Shown here: in pieces, positions 51,277-59,010 of the stretch
How the letters are laid out: each line of letters opens with the position of its first letter
How positions within the stretch are numbered: the stretch's first letter is position 1
Notes under the pieces: model-generated
The model's input: only the letters and a program-made list of their open reading frames with translations
Told to the model about the DNA's origin: nothing
Database searches by the model: none
Source of the DNA: Corynebacterium aquatimens
Lineage (GTDB): Bacteria; Actinomycetota; Actinomycetes; Mycobacteriales; Mycobacteriaceae
Length of the DNA stretch: 64,000 nt
Assembly: GCF_030408395.1 (NCBI RefSeq)
Contig: NZ_CP046980.1
Span: 496,001 to 560,000 of the forward strand
Reading direction: 5' to 3'
Position numbers and translations under genes: made by a program

Positions 51277-51322
51277 ACGATGCCCCCTGATCTCGCATGC
51301 TGCAAGACCAAGAGGGCATCGT
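51277..51322 (-). terminator. terminator of tRNA-Lys
   Basis: ACGATGCCC and GGGCATCGT form a stem directly 3' of the minus-strand tRNA-Lys; the minus strand then reads TTGTTT, while the plus side has TTTTT, so it may work in both directions. Confidence 0.6.
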
Positions 51323-51329
51323 TTTTCTG

Positions 51330-51402
51330 TGCGCCACCAGGGACTCGAACCCCGAACCCACTGATTAAGAGTCAGTTGCTCTGCCAGTTGAGCTAGTAGC
51401 GC
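51330..51402 (-). tRNA. tRNA-Lys (CTT)
   Basis: A 73-nt minus-strand cloverleaf with acceptor GCGCTAC paired to GTGGCGC, anticodon CTT in CTCTTAA, T-arm GGTTCGAGTCC and discriminator A. Confidence 0.92.
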
Positions 51403-51725
51403 GTTAGCTGCCTTGCGCATCCGGTCTACACGTTGAAGGTGTTTACCGTGCTGCGTTTTGCAACGAGATACGAATATAGCACCCGTATCGCCAGGAAAGA
51501 AATCGCCTGCTTAAACGTAATTTTTTAAAAGGGCTGCGGACGGTGTTTCGGGGGTGAGGGATGCTTGTGAAATGCGTTTTCAATCGTGTCCTAAACGTTA
51601 GAAGATTTGCAGCAATGTTAAGTAGCGTTTTTGAAGTTTCCGCCTATAAGGTAGTGAGGGATTTTTGGTGTCCCGGCGCCATTGGTAGTCACAACTTAAA
51701 GTGACGTGGGTTGAGAGATTTTTTG
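51403..51725 (+). promoter_or_regulatory. intergenic region upstream of L,D-transpeptidase gene
   Basis: A 320-bp A/T-richer gap. TATAAG at 51645-51650 is the best -10 candidate, without a convincing -35. No ORF or strong hairpin seen. Confidence 0.3.
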
Positions 51726-52919
51726 ATGACGAAGAAGATGGTTTCGCGGTGTGTCCGCGGCATTGCTGCAGGTGTTGTGGCTATTTCGCTGACCAGCGCG
51801 TTGGCGGCATGCACTATTGAAAAGGGCCAAGACCCCGCTGCGCAAGAGGCTCAGAAGGTCGAAGAGGCCAAGCAGCATCCGCCCACCATTTCAGTCGCCG
51901 ATGGGGCGACCGATGTAGAGCCGGGCGTACCGGTCGAGGTGTCGTCGGACGCCGGGCTATCGACGGTGACGATGACCAATGAAGAAGGTAAGGAAGTCCA
52001 GGCTGAGATGGCCCCGGATTCCAAGACCTGGAAGTCGACGGAGCCGCTGGGCTACGGCAGGACCTACACGGTGGAAGCGTCCACTGCGGAAGGCAAGACT
52101 GCAACGTCGAAGTTCACCACCGTCATGCCAGCAATGCAGACGACGTTATCCGTGAACCCGCAGGAAAACAGCACGGTGGGTATCGCGCAGGCCATTAACT
52201 TCTACTTCGACGTTGCCCCGGCGGACCGCAAGGCGGTGGAGGACGCGATCATCATCGAGACCTCTAACAACACAGAGGGCGCGTTCTTCTGGACCAACGG
52301 CACGATCCTGAAGTGGCGCCCGAAAGAGTTCTGGCAGCCCGGTACCCAAGTGACGGTGCGTGCTGATATCTACGGCAAGGACCTTGGTGGCGGCGTCTAC
52401 GGCGCTGCCGATACGGGCACAAAGTTCACCATTGGCGAAGACATCCGTGCTGTCGTGGACAATGCGACGAAGATGTTGACCGTGTACAACAACGGCGCTG
52501 AAGTGAAGTCCATCCCGGTTTCTCTGGGAAGGGACGGCGGTATGTGGGATACCCCCAACGGCATCTACGTTGTGGGCGACAAGCACCCGTCGATGGTGAT
52601 GGACTCCCGCACTTACGGCTACTCGCTTGAGGCCGGCGGCTACGTAACCCCAGTTTCCTACGCCACGCAGCTGTCCTGGTCCGGCATCTACGTCCACGCC
52701 GCGCCGTGGGCCTACTGGGCACTGGGCAACACGAACCAATCGCACGGCTGCGTCAACGCCACCTACGAAGACGCGCAGTGGTTCCAGGAGTACCTGCCGC
52801 AAGGTGCCCCCGTTGAGGTCAAGGGCACTGGCGGCCCGACCCTTGATGGGACCGACGGCCTGGGTTACTGGAACATCAGCTGGGAAGACTGGAAGAAGGG
52901 CAGCCCGACCCTGCAGTAG
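51726..52919 (+). CDS. L,D-transpeptidase lipoprotein (YkuD domain)
   Basis: A 397-aa lipoprotein from ATG 51726. The signal peptide ends at the lipobox LAAC (Cys about 28). Two Ig-like domains (about 45-135 and 136-240) precede the YkuD catalytic domain with HAAPWAYWALG and the active-site SHGCVNATYEDAQWF (Cys about 342). The C-terminal extension GLGYWNISWEDWKKG is typical of LdtMt2-type enzymes. It makes 3-3 crosslinks in peptidoglycan outside the membrane. GAGAG lies upstream of the start. Confidence 0.94.
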   Translation: MTKKMVSRCVRGIAAGVVAISLTSALAACTIEKGQDPAAQEAQKVEEAKQHPPTISVADGATDVEPGVPVEVSSDAGLSTVTMTNEEGKEVQAEMAPDSKTWKSTEPLGYGRTYTVEASTAEGKTATSKFTTVMPAMQTTLSVNPQENSTVGIAQAINFYFDVAPADRKAVEDAIIIETSNNTEGAFFWTNGTILKWRPKEFWQPGTQVTVRADIYGKDLGGGVYGAADTGTKFTIGEDIRAVVDNATKMLTVYNNGAEVKSIPVSLGRDGGMWDTPNGIYVVGDKHPSMVMDSRTYGYSLEAGGYVTPVSYATQLSWSGIYVHAAPWAYWALGNTNQSHGCVNATYEDAQWFQEYLPQGAPVEVKGTGGPTLDGTDGLGYWNISWEDWKKGSPTLQ

Positions 52920-52934
52920 AAACTGAATACAAAG

Positions 52935-52981
52935 AACCGCCCCGGTTCACTTCGATCTAAGAAGTGTGAACCGGGGCGGTT
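52935..52981 (+). terminator. terminator of the L,D-transpeptidase gene
   Basis: AACCGCCCCGGTTCACTTC pairs with GAAGTGTGAACCGGGGCGGTT split by a 2-nt bulge; a very strong stem 15 nt after the stop. Confidence 0.85.
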
Positions 52982-52991
52982 GTACTTTGTC

Positions 52992-53031
52992 GGGGTGGCT
53001 GACGGGGCTCGAACCCGCGACACCCAGGATC
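52992..53031 (-). repeat. att duplication: 3' end of tRNA-His (island far end)
   Basis: Forty bases identical to 56843-56882, covering the T-arm, acceptor 3' strand and part of the anticodon stem. The sequence diverges immediately on both sides; the CCA end is changed to CCG. No complete tRNA can fold here. Confidence 0.85.
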
Positions 53032-53438
53032 TTGACGGACAACTTCAGTACCTGTACGTATATGGCCTTAAGTAGTGGTCAACGATGTTTTATCTACTGT
53101 GGGCTACTGCCGGATACGTGCTGCTACTGAATCGCTTAACGTACTTTTTAACGTACTTCTCCGTACCCCTCCGATTCCTCTATTTGAATCGGACGATTTT
53201 GCAGGGAAGACACGATTGCTCACTAAAGGGACTCTTCGCGTTTGGGAGTGCGTAGGTCGTTTTCGGGGTGCTTGGGTGTGGCACAAGATGTGGGGGTCCT
53301 TGCTGGGTTAAGGATTTAGGTGTTCAAGCCAATCTGAAGGCAACAAGGACCCTGCAATGCAGCCTAGTTCCAACATCGTCGCCAGGAGAAACTGAAATCA
53401 CAGGGCAACTGGCGAACGCTAGTTCTGTCCGAGATCGA
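53032..53438. other. island left-end non-coding region
   Basis: About 400 bp without a credible gene. It holds two direct copies of TTAACGTAC 12 bp apart (53136-53144, 53148-53156), which are candidate integrase arm sites, and a 20-bp tandem repeat at 53419-53458 reaching into the end of the next gene. Confidence 0.5.
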
Positions 53439-53458
53439 CTAGTTCTGTCCGAGATCGA
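53419..53458. repeat. 20-bp tandem repeat at 3' end of AhpD-like gene
   Basis: Two perfect head-to-tail copies of CTAGTTCTGTCCGAGATCGA. The gene reads through the inner copy and stops at the junction (TAG at 53439-53441). Confidence 0.8.
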
Positions 53459-53915
53459 AAGGCGTGACACCGGAAAGGCTGTTCGGATCGAGCCTCGTGG
53501 TGATGCCGATCCTGTTCCACGCGTTGATCGTGACAATCGCCATCAGCAGATTGCGCGCGCCCTTTTCCCCGTGAAGGCGCTCAACGCGATTCCAGAGCTC
53601 ATCTGGCACGGATTCTTCGCCGCAGATCTTCGTCACTGCATCGGTGAGCTCTAGGGCCGCGCGCTCTTCATCGGAGAAGACATCGGGAGTTTCCGTCCAG
53701 TTCTCCACACGGCCGATTTTCTCTTCCGTCCAGCCGTCTTTCCTAGCATCGCGGCGGTGCATAGCAAGGCAGTATGTGCACTGGTTGATTGCAGAGGCCC
53801 GCAGCTGCACGAGATGCGAGTAATCCTTGTCCACACGGGTCCGCACGTACGTCTCCATACCGAGCATGGGCGCGTAGGCGACTTTCGGGATTGGTTTCCG
53901 GTTATTCGGTGCCAT
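53439..53915 (-). CDS. carboxymuconolactone decarboxylase/AhpD-like protein
   Basis: A 158-aa protein with the AhpD core INQCTYCLAMHRRDAR (CxxC...H, about residues 44-56). This redox triad acts as alkylhydroperoxidase in related proteins, so peroxidase or thiol chemistry is more likely than decarboxylation. The second half (FSDEERAALELTDAVT, GEKGARNLLMAIVTINAWNR) is the standard family continuation. ATG at 53915. Carried in the tRNA-His island, divergent from the LysE-type gene. Specific substrate unknown. Confidence 0.85.
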   Translation of the reverse strand: MAPNNRKPIPKVAYAPMLGMETYVRTRVDKDYSHLVQLRASAINQCTYCLAMHRRDARKDGWTEEKIGRVENWTETPDVFSDEERAALELTDAVTKICGEESVPDELWNRVERLHGEKGARNLLMAIVTINAWNRIGITTRLDPNSLSGVTPFDLGQN

Positions 53916-54128
53916 GCAGGAAGTCTACATCTCACCCGACCACTCGCATCAGTCAATCTTCCAGATCTATCGATGGCCTAGCGGGGGAAAGCAACGGCAG
54001 GAAAACGCCGCTTAAAGGCAAGGCAAAAGCGTGCCACTAAAGTGGTGACTTGGGCCATGTTCCGATTAGTCGCCTGACAGGAGTGGCTGGCACATCAGCG
54101 TAGGACCACCAGGGGTTGAGGGAGAGTA

Positions 54129-54782
54129 ATGGTAATCGGAGATTTTCTCGCGCTAATCGGCGTGTTCGCTGCCGCGGTGGCAGTGCCTGGTCCTGATGTT
54201 GTGCAGATTATTCGTTTCAGTGTGAAATCTCGGGCCGCTGGCGTAGCGTGCGCTACGGGGATCATGGCGGGGTACGCAGTCTGGATCGCTGCGTCGCTGC
54301 TGGGGTTAAGTGCCCTCATGCAAGCTGCGCCCCAATTGCTCGCCGTTCTACAACTGGTTGGTGGGGCTTACCTTCTCTACATGGGGTTTGGCGCGGTGCG
54401 TGGCGGGCTTCGAGCCTGGCGATCGGGCGAGTCGGCAGCTCTGCCTACGAATCTTCACGATCAGTCAGTGGAAACGCGCAAGGCTTTTGGGGTTGGGATG
54501 GCAACGAACCTATCGAACCCTAAGTCGGTACTGTTCTTCGGAGCAGTATTTGCGCAGTTTGTAAAACCCGATATGGGTGCAGAGTGGATGCTACTGATTC
54601 TCGTCACTCTCTTTGTTGTGGGCTTTGTGATGTCGGCTGGCTTTGCGCTTCTCGTAGATGTTTTTTCCAGCTTTCTGTCCCGCTACGGCCACTTCGTCGA
54701 TATGGGCACAGGCTCGATTTTTATCGTGTTAGCTCTATGGATGCTTGGAGAAGGTGCTGCGAGCTTGGTGTCAGCTCGCTAG
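54129..54782 (+). CDS. LysE/RhtB family amino acid exporter
   Basis: A 217-aa protein with about six membrane helices. The N-terminal VAVPGPDVVQIIRFSVKSR contains the family PGP motif, then GAYLLYMGFGAVRGG, NLSNPKSVLFFGAVFAQF and a C-terminal helix. RhtB-type proteins export amino acids or derivatives. GAGGGAGAG precedes the ATG at 54129. Island cargo; it ends 26 bp from the convergent integrase remnant. Substrate unknown. Confidence 0.88.
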   Translation: MVIGDFLALIGVFAAAVAVPGPDVVQIIRFSVKSRAAGVACATGIMAGYAVWIAASLLGLSALMQAAPQLLAVLQLVGGAYLLYMGFGAVRGGLRAWRSGESAALPTNLHDQSVETRKAFGVGMATNLSNPKSVLFFGAVFAQFVKPDMGAEWMLLILVTLFVVGFVMSAGFALLVDVFSSFLSRYGHFVDMGTGSIFIVLALWMLGEGAASLVSAR

Positions 54783-54808
54783 TTCAACTCACTGCAGCGC
54801 ACGCATGT

Positions 54809-55234
54809 CTACTTTGGTGTGTCTACGAAAGTACGTGCGTGCGTGGTCGCTCGAAGGAGTGCTTCGACGTTGGCGCGGTCGTTGTAGTACTCGTCTGCGA
54901 TCTGCTCGGTGTGGCCGAAAATGTTCGCCCGTGTCCTCGCGTCCATCGCGTCGGCGTACACGCCGTGCAGTGTGGCGCGCCATGAATGGCTGCGAAGGTC
55001 GCGAAGAATCTCGACACCCGTCTCGTCGGCGATCTGTGAGTACAGCTCGGGCACCTTGTCGTCGGCGTTGGTCGCGTCCCATGCGCTCGCCGTCGTCGTT
55101 GGTGAGCCTACGACGAAACGCTCGTTGTCCTCGCGGTGTGTACGCAGGTATTCGATGCGCAGCGTCGTGCCACGGCGCTGCGGAGACAACAGCAGCAACA
55201 GCATCAGGCTGCCACGCCAGATTTCTAGAATCTT
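54809..55234 (-). pseudogene. tyrosine recombinase (integrase), C-terminal remnant cut by IS
   Basis: The minus strand carries only the C-terminal catalytic part of a phage-type integrase: LRDLRSHSWRATLHGVYAD (His-x-x-Arg box), FGHT and the nucleophile in ADEYYND. Reading upstream continues in frame (WRGSL) to the IS junction at 55234. If the IS and one target copy are removed, the frame meets a stop codon (TAA) within about six codons, so the N-terminal part was lost before the IS came in. Its place beside the tRNA-His attachment site fits the island's own integrase. Confidence 0.75.
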
Positions 55235-55396
55235 GGGTTAAGTGACAAAATGTGTGTCTGATTTCCGGTATATCTGCTGATCAGGCTGCATAAATCGGGC
55301 TCGAATAGGGTTTTTCGCCTTATTCTGGCTCGTTTTTCGTTCAATCCACCGGAATGGCACCTTCATGTGCTAGCGGGGTGTTGGTGTGCTTTCCCG

Positions 55397-56581
55397 GTGA
55401 CACCAAACAGACCACGATGCCCCTCATGTCATGGGGAAACAAAGAAAAACGGTCCCACTCCCAAAGGCTCCACTAGGTGGCGGTGCAAAGACTGCGGAGC
55501 CACCTTCATACGCCACCGCACCGACCAAACCCAAGCTCGGGACTTCACAGCGTTTCACGCCTACGTCACTGGCACAGCGTCACTTAACGACGTAGCTGGT
55601 ACCTTGAACGTCTCCCGCCGCACGCTCGACCGCCGGTTCGCCCCGTTTTGGCTCATCGATGTTCCCAACACCCCAGACCCACACCGGGTCTACGACCAGA
55701 TTTTCATCGACGGCACCTACACCGACGCTGGCTGCCTGCTGGTTGCCGCAAGCCGCGACCACGTCATCGCCTGGCACTGGGCTAAAAGCGAATCAGCCCA
55801 CGCCTACACTCAACTACTAAGCGGCATCGCCGCACCGTTATGCGTCGTCCTCGACGGCGGCCAAGGCGCCTTATCCGCCATCAAAGCCTGCTGGCCCAAC
55901 ACGCTGATCCAGCGCTGTCTCGTCCATGCCCAACGCGTTGTCCGCCGCTACACCACAACACGCCCCCGCACCGATGCCGGCAAGGCCATCTATGCACTAG
56001 CGCTGAAACTGACCACGATCACCACCGTGGACCAAGCCCGGGAATGGACGCTGCGTCTACACGACTTCGCAGTGGTCTACAAGGCCTTCCTCAACGAGAA
56101 AACACTCCTACCCAAAGAGCGCCGCACCCTCAACCACCAATGGGAATGGACCCATATCCGTGTGCGTAGGGCTTACAACTCGCTTGTGCACCTTTCACGC
56201 AACAACTGGCTGTTCACCTACCTCCAACCCCCGACAGACGCACTCGAACCCGACCGGTGGGCAGCAACCACCAACAGTCTTGAAGGCGGGATCAACGCCC
56301 AACTCAAACGCATCGCTGACGCCCACCGCGGCAGATCAGGAGAGCGGCAACGCAAAATGCTCGAATGGTACCTGCACTCGAAAACGCAACTGCCTGACGC
56401 CCCATTACAGATCGCCAGGCAGTGCAGGTTCGGACAAGATCAACTCGCCAAAGTTCCCGATCTCGTCACTAAAGACCGAAACGAATCCGACCATCAAACA
56501 GGCCGACCAGCCTTCTACGACAACGCTATCCCAACCGACTACGAACACTCAGTAGGAATCAGAAAAGGACCCCTCAAATAA
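55397..56581 (+). CDS. IS1249-family transposase
   Basis: A 394-aa transposase. An N-terminal zinc ribbon (CPSCH...CKDC, about 7-32) is followed by HTH-like LNDVAGTLNVSRRTLDRR, then the catalytic core with IDGTYTD (first Asp), VVLDGGQGALSAI (second Asp) and the C-terminal Glu region NSLEGGINAQLKR. It appears intact. A GTG at 55367 would add ten residues; GTG 55397 (MTPNRPRCP) puts the zinc ribbon at the usual place. The last 24 codons lie within the duplicated IS end. Confidence 0.85.
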   Translation: MTPNRPRCPSCHGETKKNGPTPKGSTRWRCKDCGATFIRHRTDQTQARDFTAFHAYVTGTASLNDVAGTLNVSRRTLDRRFAPFWLIDVPNTPDPHRVYDQIFIDGTYTDAGCLLVAASRDHVIAWHWAKSESAHAYTQLLSGIAAPLCVVLDGGQGALSAIKACWPNTLIQRCLVHAQRVVRRYTTTRPRTDAGKAIYALALKLTTITTVDQAREWTLRLHDFAVVYKAFLNEKTLLPKERRTLNHQWEWTHIRVRRAYNSLVHLSRNNWLFTYLQPPTDALEPDRWAATTNSLEGGINAQLKRIADAHRGRSGERQRKMLEWYLHSKTQLPDAPLQIARQCRFGQDQLAKVPDLVTKDRNESDHQTGRPAFYDNAIPTDYEHSVGIRKGPLK

Positions 56582-56769
56582 CAAAAAGCGTGCCCCACCG
56601 GCGACACGCCGACCAGACACACTTTTTGTCTATTAACCCGCCTTCTACGACAACGCTATCCCAACCGACTACGAACACTCAGTAGGAATCAGAAAAGGAC
56701 CCCTCAAATAACAAAAAGCGTGCCCCACCGGCGACACGCCGACCAGACACACTTTTTGTCTATTAACCC
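56510..56769 (+). repeat. 130-bp perfect tandem duplication of the IS right end
   Basis: 56510-56639 and 56640-56769 are identical: the transposase C-terminal codons, its stop, and the right inverted repeat. The second copy is not preceded by the rest of the gene. Confidence 0.9.
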
Positions 56770-56803
56770 AGAATCTTTAACGTACCCGGCGATTAAAGCA
56801 ATG

Positions 56804-56842
56804 TACCCCGTAACCTGTTGATACAGGTCACGGGGTATTTTT
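56804..56842 (+). terminator. terminator-like hairpin beside tRNA-His
   Basis: TACCCCGTAACCTG and CAGGTCACGGGGTA (one mismatch) followed by TTTTT. It reads in the plus direction, stopping transcripts from the island before they cross the minus-strand tRNA-His. Confidence 0.6.
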
Positions 56843-56844
56843 GG

Positions 56845-56918
56845 GGTGGCTGACGGGGCTCGAACCCGCGACACCCAGGATCACAACCTGGTGCTCTACC
56901 AGCTGAACTACAGCCACC
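56845..56918 (-). tRNA. tRNA-His (GTG)
   Basis: A minus-strand cloverleaf with the extra G-1 opposite C73 that identifies histidine tRNAs, acceptor GTGGCTG/CAGCCAC, anticodon GTG in TTGTGAT, T-arm GGTTCGAGCCC. CCA is encoded (56842-56844). Its 3' 40 bp are the island attachment site. Confidence 0.93.
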
Positions 56919-56943
56919 ATCGCTGCGTTTGAAGCAGCTTGAC

Positions 56944-57639
56944 CTACCTTAGTTCAGATGCTGGCGATTGCAAAAACCGCTGGTAGGCGGCCTCAGATTC
57001 GCCTGCTGATTTCGCAGCTTCCGAACCCGAGGGGCCTGGGGTGCCCACGAAGAGCGCGCGGCGGTAGTAATCGAGCTCCCTAATTGATTCCACAATGTCC
57101 GCGAGTGCACGGTGCGCCATGCCTTTTTCTGGCTGGTTGTAGTAGGCCTTCGGGAACCATCGTCGGGCGAGTTCTTTGATGGTGGACACGTCGATCATGC
57201 GGTAGTGCAGGGCTTGATCAAGCCGCGGCATGTATTCGCGGATGAATGCGCGGTCCGTGGCAATCGAGTTTCCTGCCAGCGGTGGACGTTCGTAGGAGCA
57301 ATGCTTATCGACGAGCTCTAAAACGGCTGCTTCAGCCTCGGCCAGCGTGATTGTGGACGCGCGCACCTGCTCGGTGAGACCGGACGTTCCGTGCATGTTA
57401 CGCACAAAGTCATCCATCTCCGCCAACTCATCCTCGGTGGCGTGAACGACCATATCGATGCCGCCGTCGAGAATGTTCAGGTCTGCGTCAGTGATTAGTG
57501 CAGCTACTTCTACGATGACGTGCCGGCGGACGTCAAGGCCCGTCATTTCCAGATCGATCCATACGATGCGGTCGTATTTCTCTGACCCTTCGGTGCCCTC
57601 AGGGGCTGGCACGGTACCCGTATTCTCCGTCTCGCTCAT
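56944..57639 (-). CDS. orn: oligoribonuclease
   Basis: A 231-aa DEDDh exonuclease that finishes RNA decay by degrading short oligonucleotides. Motifs: [12 protein letters not shown] (first Asp, Glu), [19 protein letters not shown] (second Asp), and [14 protein letters not shown] (His and last Asp). About 20 residues precede the core and a 30-residue tail follows ([17 protein letters not shown]). It directly flanks the tRNA-His gene. Confidence 0.93.
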   Translation of the reverse strand: MSETENTGTVPAPEGTEGSEKYDRIVWIDLEMTGLDVRRHVIVEVAALITDADLNILDGGIDMVVHATEDELAEMDDFVRNMHGTSGLTEQVRASTITLAEAEAAVLELVDKHCSYERPPLAGNSIATDRAFIREYMPRLDQALHYRMIDVSTIKELARRWFPKAYYNQPEKGMAHRALADIVESIRELDYYRRALFVGTPGPSGSEAAKSAGESEAAYQRFLQSPASELR

Positions 57640-57713
57640 GCCTCACAACGCTAGCAATTTCACCGCGGCCGCGGTCAGGCCGCCTAAAAAGAAGGGTTTG
57701 CGCAGCAAGGCCC

Positions 57714-58514
57714 TCACGACATTTTGGAGTAGAACCATCCCATGACTGGCGCGAGTGCGCCGCGAGGTGCGTAGGAGGAGACTGCGTCCATGGCCTTTGA
57801 CAGGGGCCCGGGGGTGACGCGGCGGCGGTTCTTTTTCATTGCGGCGATTGTCTCTGCTGAGCAGGATTCGTACGTCGTCCACAGGAAGTCGGGCACTACC
57901 TTGTCGACGATTGATTGCTCTTCTTCGGGGACTACGGCATCGCGCACCGGTCCCGGTGCGAGCAGGGTGCAGTGGACGCCTGTTTTCTTGAGTTCGTAGT
58001 GCAGTGATTCCGTAAAGGTGTTCACGCCGGCTTTGGTGAACACGTACGTTGCGTTGTTGGGAATCGGGACGTTGCCCGCTGCGGAACCGACGTTGCAGAC
58101 GGCGCCTTCGCCGCGTGGAACCATGGTGTCCAGTGCGGCTTTGGTCAGGCGGAACACTGCAGTTGCGTTGAGGGCGAACTGGTTCGTCTCATAGTCCCAG
58201 TCCTGGTCCATGAATGGGCCGAAGGACGCGATGCCAGCGGAGTTGACGATGATGGTGACGGTCTTGTCCGAAATGAGGTCGCAGAGCGCGTCGACGTCGG
58301 ATTCGACGGATAGGTCGCGGGCTTCCACTATCACGTCGACTCCGTGCGCGGAATTCAATTCGGTTGCAAGGCTGCGCAGAACATCTTCGCGTCGCGCGAC
58401 GATGATGAGGTTGTAGCCCTCCGCCGCGAAATCGCGCGCCATCGCTTCACCAATGCCTTGGCTGGCACCGGTGATCAGTGCGTATGAGTTTGTGGATGGT
58501 TGAGGAAAACCCAT
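57714..58514 (-). CDS. short-chain dehydrogenase/reductase
   Basis: A 266-aa SDR. TGASQGIGEAMARDF (about 16-30) is the cofactor loop, VNSAG is at about 93, CNVGSAAGNVPIPNNATYVFTKAGV holds the catalytic Ser and the Tyr-x-x-x-Lys pair (about 140-163). A C-terminal hydrophobic tail (YAPRGALAPVMGWFY) suggests membrane contact. The ATG at 58514 follows directly on the stop codon of the small upstream ORF (TAA then ATG), indicating coupling. Substrate unknown. Confidence 0.85.
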   Translation of the reverse strand: MGFPQPSTNSYALITGASQGIGEAMARDFAAEGYNLIIVARREDVLRSLATELNSAHGVDVIVEARDLSVESDVDALCDLISDKTVTIIVNSAGIASFGPFMDQDWDYETNQFALNATAVFRLTKAALDTMVPRGEGAVCNVGSAAGNVPIPNNATYVFTKAGVNTFTESLHYELKKTGVHCTLLAPGPVRDAVVPEEEQSIVDKVVPDFLWTTYESCSAETIAAMKKNRRRVTPGPLSKAMDAVSSYAPRGALAPVMGWFYSKMS

Positions 58515-58694
58515 TTACTCGTCGGAGTCTTTCTCAACGCGCTCTTGGAATTCCTGGTCTGCTTCGGGGTCCGCGAGGTCGTTCACGCTATCGCCAATTG
58601 GCCCAGCGGAGAGGCCGGAAGGGCGGCCGTTTTCACCCTGGTTTTCGTATTCGCGAAAGTCGGGGATTTCTTTCTCTTTGTTGTCTTCGCTCAT
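58515..58694 (-). CDS. small acidic conserved-looking protein
   Basis: A 59-aa frame from ATG 58694: MSEDNKEKEIPDFREYENQG and on to ...QERVEKDSDE. It is rich in Asp and Glu, has no membrane segment and no cysteine, and its TAA touches the ATG of the SDR gene. Codon use looks coding (G/C at third positions: most Glu and Asp codons GAA/GAC). No function is recognised; the ribosome site is weak. Confidence 0.55.
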   Translation of the reverse strand: MSEDNKEKEIPDFREYENQGENGRPSGLSAGPIGDSVNDLADPEADQEFQERVEKDSDE

Positions 58695-58783
58695 GCGTAC
58701 CAGCTTAGCTATTTTCGCATTCCCGCGACCGGCAAAGGATGTACACGGCAGTTAAAAAAGACGGGTGACCAGCAGATATTCTG

Positions 58784-58857
58784 CGCCCCCAGCAGGATTC
58801 GAACCCGCGACCAGCCGGGTAGAAACCGGATGCTCTAATCCACTGAGCTATGGAGGC
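58784..58857 (-). tRNA. tRNA-Arg (TCT)
   Basis: A 74-nt minus-strand cloverleaf: acceptor GCCTCCA/TGGGGGC, anticodon TCT in the loop TTTCTAC, T-arm GGTTCGAATCC, discriminator G. Confidence 0.92.
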
Positions 58858-59010
58858 TTGGCGTTTCCCACCGCTTACAGCTGCGGCGGTTCACACGGCG
58901 CGTTCATCCTAACTCACTTGGGGGTGCAACCCCTAGTTGCTTGGTCGTTGCTGCCGAAAAGGATGTTCACCGGTTTAGGATGTCTAGCGGTGAAAAGTAG
59001 GGTTGAGTGC

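Larger units (their letters stand above)
55235..56769 (+). mobile_element. IS1249-like insertion sequence (IS256 family) with duplicated right end
   Basis: Terminal inverted repeats: the left end GGGTTAAGTGACAAAATGTG... at 55235 and the right end at 56769 match at 23 of 26 positions. An 8-bp target duplication AGAATCTT flanks the whole unit (55227-55234 and 56770-56777), as expected for the IS256 family. The last 130 bp, including the right inverted repeat, are present twice in tandem (56510-56639, 56640-56769), with the target duplication outside the second copy. It splits the region upstream of the integrase remnant. Confidence 0.88.
52992..56882. mobile_element. small genomic island integrated at tRNA-His
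   Basis: The 40 bp at 52992-53031 repeat the 3' part of the intact tRNA-His (56843-56882) exactly, in the same orientation. This is the footprint of site-specific integration into a tRNA 3' end. Between them lie an AhpD-like gene, a LysE-type exporter, a degraded tyrosine integrase and an IS1249-like element. TTAACGTAC occurs near both ends (53136, 53148, 56777). The integrase is broken, so the island is probably immobile. About 2.3 kb remains without the IS. Confidence 0.75.

Noticed and set aside
52992..53065. A second complete tRNA-His at the island's far end
   Set aside because: Only the 3' 40 bp match; the 5' half and anticodon are absent, so it is an att duplication.
58765..59010. N-terminal extension of ctiP by about 80 codons
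   Set aside because: That part of the frame crosses the tRNA-Arg gene on the other strand; the ATG at 59011 precedes the normal protein start.
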